Positions 1-9,506 of a DNA stretch of 39,577 nt are shown here, piece by piece. The DNA is from Rhizophlyctis rosea (lineage: Eukaryota > Chytridiomycota > Chytridiomycetes > Rhizophlyctidales > Rhizophlyctidaceae): contig JADGJC010000351.1 in NCBI GenBank assembly GCA_027596075.1, forward strand, positions 1-39,577, in the 5' to 3' direction. The stretch's first letter is position 1. The number at the start of each line of letters is the position of its first letter. Position numbers and translations under genes: made by a program. Below the pieces are notes generated by a model that saw nothing but the letters and a program-made list of their open reading frames with translations, was not told the DNA's origin and did no database searches.

Positions 1-3000
1 ATCTTGCCCATTCGCTCTGAGACTTTTTTGTTTTCAAATTCTGCAAGCTACCTAAATCCACACGTGGCAGTCGTTTTTGACTAGCAATGCTCGTATATCA
101 GTCATCTCAAATGACAATCTCAAATCCGTCTTTGGAAGGTGTTTGAGGATGGGAAGTAAGATACTACGGATTCATCGGTAAGCTTTCGCCTTCTGCGCAG
201 ATAATTGCGATATCGAAAAGGGATCGGAAGGAGTGAGTCCTTCTTGTCTGGATTGTTGAAGACTAAGAAGTGGCGAAGAGTGCAACTCGAAAAGCATCTA
301 CCGTCATGGACGAAGTGAAAGATTCTCGTCAGACTGTGCAGCTTTTGCATTCCACGCTGCGTGTAAGCCCCAATCTCATTGATCATATAGCTCATGGTAT
401 GCGCAAATGAGCCTACGAAGCGGGTTGTTTCCTTCGCGACGCAATTCAATGTACCGTGCCTGGAGAAAAGAAACTTTTTGGCGCGAAGAAGCATAGCATC
501 CGCTCCCCGAAGTCGTGAAATCTTTGCTGGGAGTCGAAGATGATTGGACGAACAAGGCGGGCACAAGAGGAAGAGAAGATGCGGGATGAGCATACACATC
601 GCGGCCACAAATGACAAAGGGGCAAAATGACACACGTATTGTATGAACCCACATTCCTGAGGCCCGAAACCGGTTCATAATGCAACAGTGTACGAAGGCT
701 GGACAAGCAAATAACAGATCCATCACTAGATCAAACGCAAAAAGAAATCGCTTGCAAGAGAGGGGGGGGGATGCCATCAGCGCCAGCCTTCTTTGGCTGC
801 TGAGGACCTTAAAGAGGTCGATTCATCCAGTATTGGATCATCGAATAATGGGGGCCCAAACAGAAGACTGATAGGCATTCAATCGAGTGGAGAGTAAAAA
901 CAACCATGTACGTCGGAAAACAACAACCTTGTGGTTATCCTCCGTGGTCTCATCCCAAAACGCCCACATCTAGAATCGGACGCCCAATGGACGCCCGATT
1001 CGGGGGCGAACCTAATGCAGGTTGGGGATGTGCGGCATTTGCTCATTGGAAGCTTACAAGGGGCCTCCATCGGATGTCCGATTTTCAAGGGCAGATGGGA
1101 GAAAATGAGGCGAGTGGGTGTCGAACTGGGGTCTGAATGGGTGATTATTGCTTGTGTTATCAGTCAAGCGCCACTTCCCAATGTGCCATCTGGGTCTCAT
1201 CAAACGCGTCACTCATTTTATGGCTGTGCCAACCAAATTCGGAGGTGGAAATTCAACCAAGTCCGAATGTTCATCTTCTTGGGGTTCCGCTCCCGTGGGA
1301 AAGCGCTCTACGAAGCAGCAAATAATGCGCCCAATGGACTGAGCACCCCATTTTGGCCTACGGACACTCGAAATGGGCACCCAATGGTCAAAGTCACTCA
1401 TTTTTGACCAACAGACACTGGTTTCGGACGTCCGATGGGCGCTCATGCCCGTCGGGCCCCCATTGGGCATATCAGTAATTTTGAGATGCTACATCTGCCT
1501 CTGGGCGAGCATCTCAAGCGACCAATTTGCTCTGACAAGAATTTCCAGAAGTAGGGAGCGGGGAGAGAGGAAGCATCAATACTATGGCCACTGAGAGGGG
1601 TACACAACCCTTTCCGGCCGCTATCTGAACGTCATATGGGCCGTCTATTCTTTTTGTGACTTTTGATAGTCGCCCGGGAGGTTGATTCCACTGAATTTAT
1701 GCACAAGGAAAAGGAGGGAGAGTACCCTATCATCAAGATCCAACGCGTCGCATGCGCCCACGCACGATTGCCACAAACTATTATCCTTCAACCGCGCCGT
1801 GATCGTAGAAATGATGTACGAGAAACTCCCATACGGGCATTGATGACGCAAAAAAGTCATATCCATCGCCTGATCAGTGCTACCTACAAAACTCAAATGC
1901 TCCCGAAGAGGTACGGAATGTCTCATAGTCATTTCCCCTTCCGACATTTTGTCCCGTTTTTTCTCGTCCGGTATGTCCACATTATGCTTTGAAGCGATGC
2001 TCCCTGCAGGATTGTGGTAATACAACTGCCGTGGAGATGGCATTCTTTACCCTAAGGCCAACGAACCTGTCGCGCGCACCCCGAAAGATGGTTCAACATT
2101 GTGCCAAAGAGTCATTGCAAAATGGTACACAAAGCGATGTGTGGCATTCCTCAAATGTCTTCTGTACCAGATGACGTTGAATTTCATTATCGCAACAGGT
2201 GAATTTTTGCTCTATTTGTTTGCAGCTGCGTATCGGAGTCATACGGCTGCTGAAGAACGCACGATGAGATGTGCACATTGTTAGGATGGGATGAAGGTGG
2301 TTACCAAAAAATGAAAATCCGCCAGTCGTCACGGAGTCCGACATTGTGACGTCTTCCATAATGCGTCAACCTGGAATGATCACTAACTCTTGCGGGTATC
2401 CGACACTTGGACTAATCATGATTTGTTCGAAAACACGAAGCTTCGTCCGTTCTGATGCGACATCTGAAACTTCGATGGAACTAAAGACCAGAACGATTTG
2501 CCTGCCGAAGATTTCCTTGAATTGTGCAGACATAGCCGAAGGTAGGAATCCACGTTGCTGGAAATTTACAGTCTTCAAGTCGCCATAGGTCGCGAGGCGG
2601 GTTGCGCCAAGGGTGGGAGACTTCACCATAGTAACACTCCGGTAGTATTGTCAGTCAAGGACGAGGTGGAACGCACAAGCACGTATTTGATAAGCATATT
2701 CGGGGGGCTTCAATCCACCTACTCATACCGTTTCATTTTTTTCTGACCAGATCGCATGGTTTTTAGTGCACAGAACGGGATCGAATGCAACACGTGCCTA
2801 GAAGCGCAACGTTTGCGTGATACGAGCAGCAAACGTTTGTTAAAGTCATACGTTTCCATTGATAAATGCGGACTGACAGTCTCCCACATCCCATTCATGA
2901 AAAAATCCTTTCGCCATGAATGGGTAAAAAGGCAGCCACTAGACAGCAGACGAAGGGCATTTGGATGTTCAACCTTGTCCATTGTCCTGCTCCGTGTAGC

Positions 3001-5980
3001 CTCTAGTTTAGCAAAATCGGCGGGAACTTCAAAGATACAGGAGCAAAATTATGGAGAAGGAAATTGAACCATCTGCAAACGTGTGAAGTTCACTGATGGT
3101 ACGGGTTTGATGATGAAGATTGTTGGCTTTGCTGGGGGTATCGTCCTCCACTTACTAAGAATTGTTTGAGATTTCGTGCTGAGGGCAACTGCGGGCTTGC
3201 ATCGTCCGTTTATGCTTGGTGAGTCTCTGTACAAATGACTCGGCTCCTGCCTTCTGTCAACCAGCATAGTTGGTCACCGGGCAAAAAGGGGTTTGGAGCG
3301 GCGAGTGCGCTCATAGTGCCGAAAACCTGCAATGGCTGTGAATTCATCTTCAAGCGTGGCATAGAACGAAGTTATGATCTGTCCAGCGGGAGTTACTGGA
3401 TGTACTGAATGTTAGACGAGTTGCAACACTCTGTGAGATGATTCTGGAAACGTTGACAATAGGACGCAGCTGGTATATTGCTTGGCTTCTGATCAGGGAT
3501 GTCAAGTCGAGTTCCATTTTTGCCACTGCTCCAATAATACTTCCTTTGGGATATCAACAAAAAGCGAATGGGATACCGACGCGCATCTGAGGGACTCTCT
3601 CGTCTGAAACGTACTTGCGCTGCTTTATGGTGCACCCTGCTTCATCATGCGAGTCAAAATGGTAGTGTGGGACATGTCGAAATATAGAGGTCCTCGACAC
3701 CTCTAGCATTCTGTACCTCGCGGCTCTGACGTCAACGATCCTTTTTGATGGCATTCGCAATACCAGGCTCTCAGAAGAATCAATGCCATCGGATCATGGG
3801 TATAATGGATTTCCTTCTTTGCTGCCTTCATTGACAACGAGGTCAAAGAAAAGGAGTAAAAGGAATCTATCATACCAAACTTCACACATCTTCACCGTAT
3901 GCATCACACAACACGAAGAATTTCATTCAAAGTAGCAGCTCATTGCTTATCTTCGCTAATACCTCAACCATGCACCTCCTAGGGTATATCCAACACATCA
4001 AAATGCACAAATCAACGTTGACGAACACAGACAATGCTTACTCTGAGCTCGGTCTGGCCATGAAATGTGGCGCTGTAACGCAAAAAGGACAAATGGATAA
4101 CTTATTGAAAGTGACAATCATATGTGGATTGCATGACGAAAGTACTAGAGTTATTTGCATCTAGAGTTTGATCGTCGCGTATTGTCACTGGCAACGGTCC
4201 GCGCACATACGACGACCTATTCAATTCGGTTGATTTCAAGTGTTTTATGAATACGCTTGCGTTGCCAATGTGGAGAAAAAACTTATAGAGTTCAATCTTT
4301 ACTGACCAGGAAGAAGTAGCCAGAACCCCTATTCTGAACGACAAAGCGATGCATGACAAAACCTGTCCTATCAATCAAACAGGTGGAAACCATTCCAGCT
4401 ATCGCATCGACCTCGGAAGAAGTGAAACCTCCTATGGACACACATGGCCATTCACCTTTAAACTTGGTGCAGATCATTACTTGCTCGTCTGCTATTCAAT
4501 CGGAACGCATCTAGAATATGTCATCAAATGTGATGCTACCGGCAACGGGCAATGAATGCTTGATGCTTGTAAAATTCTCTGTCATGCTTTTTTCCGACGC
4601 AATTGTGCGAATCATTTCATCTGTACAGTACCGGCCAGTATGGCCAACGTGTATGATGAAGGAGGGATGCATGCTCAGATTGTGCCCGTGCCTGCCTCCT
4701 TCGCCAATGTCAGACTGTCTTCCTTCATCATGGAACGTACATGCACTGTCCGATTCTAATTCGGACAAGGGCATTGGAAACACAAAAATGAATTACCACC
4801 CAAACTTGGGACTACCAAGCTGGCATGGGCCATCTGGGCCAAGACAGGGTTGTTTACTCTTTTGTTTACAAACAACCCACCTTGCTTTCGGAAGGTCCCA
4901 TTAGAATTTCCTCCCATAATGATGGTAGCCATCAACTGCTGGTTGATCTTCCGCATTCCGCTCACTCAGATACATTTCATTTGGCATAACAATAAAGGCA
5001 GTCATCGAGGAGGAGCGTAATACGAATCAGAGCTTGCATCCAAAATGGATGCGACACCTCGTCCGTCACGCTCGATCACCAATCTTTCTGATTGGCTCCA
5101 ATCAGAACTACCAGGAGCCTTGCAAACCGGAGAAAAGAATGGAGATGCGCATCAATGATACATTGAGGGAGATGCAATTGTCAAAGACGGCAGGTGTTTT
5201 ACGCACCATAGTGCGGGTGAAGTGAAGAGGTCAACCGATCCGAATTCGTACAATTAAGGATGTTTTGGGGCCAGTGTGCAAGACGGCTTCGCCCGTTGTC
5301 CAAACGGGTCCAAGATTGTTGACTATCAATGTACATTTAGGAACCGCTTCCTTGCACTATGTGCGTGTCTGCTACTGACATCAGATTTGATCCCTCTTTG
5401 CTCTCGTTGCCTGTGTTAAGGAAAGCTTGCATTCCTTTACACAGGCACCCGCATGAGCACCCGCATGAAATGACTCGAAGAACCTTTACAGTAACACGAT
5501 CCAGCGGAACTTGCTTGATACGTTTGGTAGCTACTGGTTGTTGAGTCGCTTTTTCTCCCATGCTTCCCAGATATATTGCCCGTGAGCCAAAAAAAGGGGA
5601 GATACTATACAGCAAGCAATAACACATGCATTCAAATTGCAGCCACCGTATGATAACGCCAACAACTATTTTGTATTACATTACATGAGGACGATGGATG
5701 GTGCACCAAACTCACCAAGGTTACGAAGTATGAGTAGCAGGTCAATGTGAACGAGTCATACGCAGCTTTTCGAAGAAGAGTTGCCACGACACGATGAGGG
5801 ATATGGTGGAGGGTTGTAAGCTACGCTGGGATAGCGGGTGGATCACGCGGAACGTTACACAGGCATTTGTCGAGTTTTGAATCGGCTTCATAATTGCTTT
5901 TTGGGGAAGTAGGCAAATGGCGGATTGTGTGGGAGAGGATAACCGGGACCCAGCGGCGAATAGTGCGAGTTATGCGTGGA
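1..5980. other. gene-poor region, no recognisable gene
   Basis: I read both strands across this stretch and recognised no protein family. Open frames exist, for example minus 120-635 and minus 1645-2043 (132 codons with a true ATG), but none shows domain motifs, compositional bias or splice-linked continuation. They overlap equally long frames on the other strand. The stretch may hold intergenic DNA or old decayed repeats. The only structured part is the motif-rich patch near 940-1490, listed separately. A small lineage-specific gene could be missed here. Confidence 0.5.
940..1490. repeat. degenerate patch rich in CCAATGG and CGG-N4-CCG motifs
   Basis: Within about 550 bp the heptamer CCAATGG occurs at 984-990, 1331-1337 and 1381-1387, and its complement CCATTGG at 1460-1466. 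The perfect palindrome TCGGACGTCCGA lies at 1424-1435 and the near-palindrome TCGGATGTCCGA at 1070-1081; ATCGGACGCCC occurs near 976. Motifs appear in both orientations toward the two ends, as in a decayed inverted-repeat element. No transposase-like frame is visible between them. CGG-N4-CCG also resembles binding sites of fungal Zn2Cys6 regulators, but no adjacent gene supports a promoter. Confidence 0.35.
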
Positions 5981-7268
5981 TCATTGAAAACAACTAAACC
6001 ATCGTAGCAGACCGGTAGGGCGTGTGGGTGGGGAGTTCAGGAAGGGTCCTTCCAGTGAGGGCATGCCACCCTCCAACCTGGTGCCCTTTTCTCCATTCCC
6101 GCACCGTAGACCTTCCACCAAAGTCTGGTCGTCCATACCCTGGAGCATCGATGACATCTGTCCCTGCAGATCGCTTTTGTTAAAAATGGCAAGGAGTGTT
6201 GATGATAAACAAATCAATATGGTATTCCTCACCACTTCAGTTCAAGCCCCCATCGGTTCACCTGGTAAGTCCGCCACCAGTAGAGTACAGCTATGTTGCC
6301 ATTGGCACTAGCTTCGTCGATGGCTGCGGCTGTGTACTTGAGGTCTAAAACCGCTCCATCTCCACTCGTCCAACACTTTGATGCACCCAACTGCACTAGC
6401 TCTGTCTATTGCCTCTTCAGTATACTGCAGTTCGAGCCCAGACTTGCGAAACCATTTCAGGACCTGGACTGGCCCCTCCAACTCGCCTCATCCATAGCTT
6501 CCGTGCCATATTTAATCGGAAGGCCACTCTGCTTCCACCACACTAGCACCCGCACATGGCCCTCGGCGGCCGCCCTGTTCATCGCATCCGCAGAGTAGTT
6601 CATTTGCCGCCCACTGTTTCGCCACCATTCCAGTACATCCAGGTACCCCGGAGAACTGAACTCATCCAAAGTTCCATAATGAGTAAAGTTCAAGTGACGC
6701 CCCTTCTTCAACCATTCTAGCTTGTGTATATCCCCCCCCCCCCCCCACGGCTAGCATAATACATAGCGCACATGCCCGGCTTTGCCGACTTTCGGTCTTT
6801 GGTACCTCATCAAGCACCCACACCACACTTCTTCCCAGACTTGAAGGCTTCCGTCGCCGAATAATTGGTCCACTGAAGTGGCAACCCGCTATCCCACCAC
6901 CACTGTAGAACATTGACATGTCCAGCCCGACTCGCATCACTTATGCACCAACGAGAATATCCGATCTTCAACTCTTCCCAACCGTGCCACCGGTATTCGG
7001 AATGTTCGTGATCCGACAGCAATAGGGGATCGTAAACTATATGCCGACAGCTTCCGTGAAGTGCCAGCCACCAGTCCAACAGGTCTGTCTGGCCTTTCTG
7101 GGAGGCGTTGCGCATAGTTGCTGCGGGTACTGGGGGTATTATGTAGTCGCGAAGTTTGGGGTCGCCATACCGGTGAGGGAGGATAACTCCGAGGCGGAAG
7201 CGTGTTTCTGGTGGTGTGTCCGACAGGAGAAGGATGTCGGTGATGAGCTCGGTAGGCAGTTTTAGCAT
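5981..7268 (-). pseudogene. F-box-like/WW-repeat protein, copy 1 (broken)
   Basis: The start is an ATG at 7268 opening MLKLPTELITDILLLSD, an F-box-like helix followed by PETRFRLGVIL. Degenerate ankyrin-like repeats of about 33 residues follow, with the core AxxxGHVxVLEWWxxSGLxLxY. The frame changes several times. At 6732-6746 a run of 15 G (minus strand) interrupts the second repeat. Near 6465 the expected GGC-CAC-GTC has lost one base, and near 6350 a T run has one base too many. Near 6228 a plausible intron (GTGAGG...AAAAG) joins GLELK to the last exon, which ends LLRWFSCFQ at 5981. The neighbouring copy at 7970-9024 ends RRYFSCFR, so both keep the same C-terminus. Proteins of this kind are presumed adaptors of SCF ubiquitin ligases; that role is inferred. 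The alternative is a functional gene with consensus errors, but the intact neighbouring genes make decay likelier. Confidence 0.75.
6732..6746 (+). repeat. 15-nt C homopolymer inside copy 1
   Basis: Fifteen C on the plus strand (G on the coding minus strand) split the second repeat of the F-box-like/WW gene. Frames upstream (KAGHVRYVL) and downstream (KLEWLKKGRHLNF) both look like repeat sequence but differ in phase. The run length may vary between molecules or be miscounted in the assembly. Confidence 0.9.
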
Positions 7269-7969
7269 GCTCTATGATAGGTGGGGACTGGTATGTGCGC
7301 GGGTGGCATTAGGTTCTTGAATACGTCTTTGTTGATACAACAGAGGGAAAGCAAGATGTATGTGTCAATAATTGAGAAGTCAACACCATTTGAAGAAAGT
7401 TTGACCGTGACACCGGAAAAACGGCGGGGAAAGAAGTTGCGGGTGGTGCACTGTAGGCACTGCCTCCGGGCTTGGCTAGCAAAATGACTGAGAAGCTATC
7501 GAAAGCAAGGTCCCGGTCTGATCTCAAACCTTTTCCTCAACCCTTTCTCTCCACAGAATAAGCCAGGAGTAGAAATACTACCCGTAGATGAGCAAGTTTC
7601 GCGATTATGCATAGTGGCGTTTCACAATAGATGCTTCAGCTCACAGAAAACTTCATTATATTGAATGCCAACACACATCCATGCCGAACGCTGGATAAGT
7701 CCACCATGAAATTCCTTAGGGCCTGACGCACGGTATATGTGAATATATGATAACCAGCTCGCGGATATGCATGCGCTTGTTGGTGAAATGATAACAACTG
7801 TAGATAGACAGATGTAACTTCTGTTGGTTGACCGTTGCAGCTACGGGAAGAGGGTGGGATGGGTGGATTTGGGGACCTGTGGACAAAGGGCGAGGATTTG
7901 AGCAAAGCGTGAATGTTGGGGTTGATCAGAAGGCGCTTGATGGAAAGGCGGTTGATTGAAGGGCGGTGA
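7269..7969. other. spacer between the two F-box/WW copies
   Basis: This 0.7-kb stretch lies between the start of copy 1 and the end of copy 2, both transcribed leftwards. It should hold the promoter of copy 1 and the 3' flank of copy 2. I saw no clear TATA element, coding frame or RNA gene in it. Confidence 0.5.
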
Positions 7970-9024
7970 TCAACGAAAGCAACTGAAATATCGACGTAAA
8001 CTGCTGGGAGGTGTCCGTTTCTTCATTGTGGGCTTAACAGGTGCAGCCGACCTCCAGTGAGCGCAGGTGGTGCAAGTTAAGGCTGATGGTGCCTTAGCCT
8101 CCAATTCCGCGCCATACCGTTCCCACCATTGTTTAGTTTCCCGAGATCCAGCACACACATGACATGTCGTCCATCTCAGCTCAAGCCCACTCTTCCGCCA
8201 CCAGTCCAAAACAGGTTCGGGGTTCACATTACCATGAGAGACACTGGTACGGTCAATGGATTTGGCCGTATATGAAGGTTCCATCCCGCTGTTCTTCCAC
8301 CATTCTAAAACGTCGACACAGCCCACTGCACTTGCGTCGTCCATCGCGTTTTGCGGATATCGCAGTTCGAGCCCACTTGCACACCACCACTCCAATACTT
8401 CCAGCCTCCCATGAATCCCGGCCTTCCTCATCGCTCTGGACGTGTATTTCATGTCCAAACCGCTTCGCTTCCTTCACTCAAGTACCGCGACATGTCCCTT
8501 TGCACTAGCCCGATCCATCGCATAACTGGTCCAGCCCATCTCCAAACCACTATTGCGCCACCATTCTAGGACGTCAACAAGTCCACGCGAACTGAGCCTA
8601 TCCAAGGTGCGCAGGCGTTTATACTCTAATGGAAGACCATTGTCACATGCCCCGTTCTTGTAGCTTCCTCCATACTCTCCTCCGAATAATGGATTTTTGT
8701 TTTCGCCTAGCGCGCCGCGTCGAAGGACCGGTTTTTGTAGCACTCTGCCACTTTGTGGTACGCTGTCATTCTGGGATTGTACTCAACATTACGCCCGCTG
8801 TCGTGCACTGCCTTCCACCAAATTAGTAGGTCGATCTGGCCTCTTTTGGAAGCTTGGTCCACGGTTGCGGAGAGGAGTTGGGGAATGGCGTTGTTGCGAA
8901 GGAAGGGGTCGCCGTGAGACGTGGATAATATGACTCCGATAGGGAAGCGTGTTTCGGGTGTTGTGTTGGCAAGCATCAATATGTCACTTATGAGTTCGGT
9001 GGGTAGGGTCAACATCTCGGGCAT
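7970..9024 (-). pseudogene. F-box-like/WW-repeat protein, copy 2 (broken)
   Basis: The start is the ATG at 9015 (MLTLPTELISDILMLAN), aligned with copy 1; an in-frame ATG lies at 9024. The N-terminal part matches copy 1 closely (DLLIWWKAVHDSGR against DLLDWWLALHGSCR). Downstream are EWW...SGL repeats, then TMKKRTPPSSLRRYFSCFR and a TGA at 7970. Three lesions are visible. The frame shifts near 8705, where a stop ends the N-terminal frame just after FDAAR. Near 8650 one frame reads MEEATRTGHVTM and another NGLPLEYKRLRTL, as if about seven residues (LEWWRNS) had been lost. At 8474-8476 an in-frame TGA stands where the repeat requires Trp (VLE-stop-RKRSGL). The open stretch 7970-8458 after the TGA stays well conserved, so decay looks recent. 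Its presumed role matches copy 1. Confidence 0.8.
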
Positions 9025-9506
9025 GGGGATGGTTATTGGATGGGCGGACACTGGGGACTCCACACGCGTCGCCTGCGCCACAGGGTCCTTGTAGCACTCC
9101 CCACAATTTCGCAAAGTCTTCACCAAAGAGCCAAAGCTGTCAGACAGTGCGCGACAGTGCCACTGTGCCAGCCCTGTGTGGGAGTACAAAGCTGTTGCAA
9201 GGGCCAAAATGGTCTCCGTGAGAACCACCTTGTGTGGGTGCTGTCTGTGCCCTTGTGCCCCAGTCAGTCGCCGACACCACCGAGTGTACACTGCAGTCCG
9301 AAGTCTTCAAAGATTCTCCCCCCGTTGCCTTCCTAGTTTTTACACTGTAAGACACTTGTTCAAACTGCCCAGGCTTTTCCCACGATTTCCGGTCAAAAGG
9401 AGATATCCATATAATAACATCTGGTAAAACGGGCAAGTCCCTTCACTTCCGGTTCATTTGACTCATAACCACTCTGTTGAAGACTATTGTGGTGGACTTC
9501 TTTGCC
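9025..9506. other. divergent intergenic promoter region
   Basis: This stretch separates the leftward F-box/WW copy 2 from the rightward TIR-like/TPR gene, so it should contain both promoters. It carries one copy of a 19-bp exact repeat (9074-9092) that recurs at 15624-15642. No TATA box is evident. No ATG in frame with the TPR protein lies upstream of 9507; only a TTG at 9477 extends that frame. Confidence 0.5.
9074..9092 (+). repeat. 19-bp exact dispersed repeat, copy A
   Basis: TGCGCCACAGGGTCCTTGT here is identical to 15624-15642. This copy lies about 50-80 bp upstream of the ATG of the leftward F-box/WW gene. The flanks beyond the 19 bp do not match, apart from one G after a single mismatch. 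Confidence 0.6.

Noticed and set aside
120..635. 171-codon minus-strand frame
   Set aside because: No conserved motif and overlapping frames of similar quality; a chance frame cannot be excluded.
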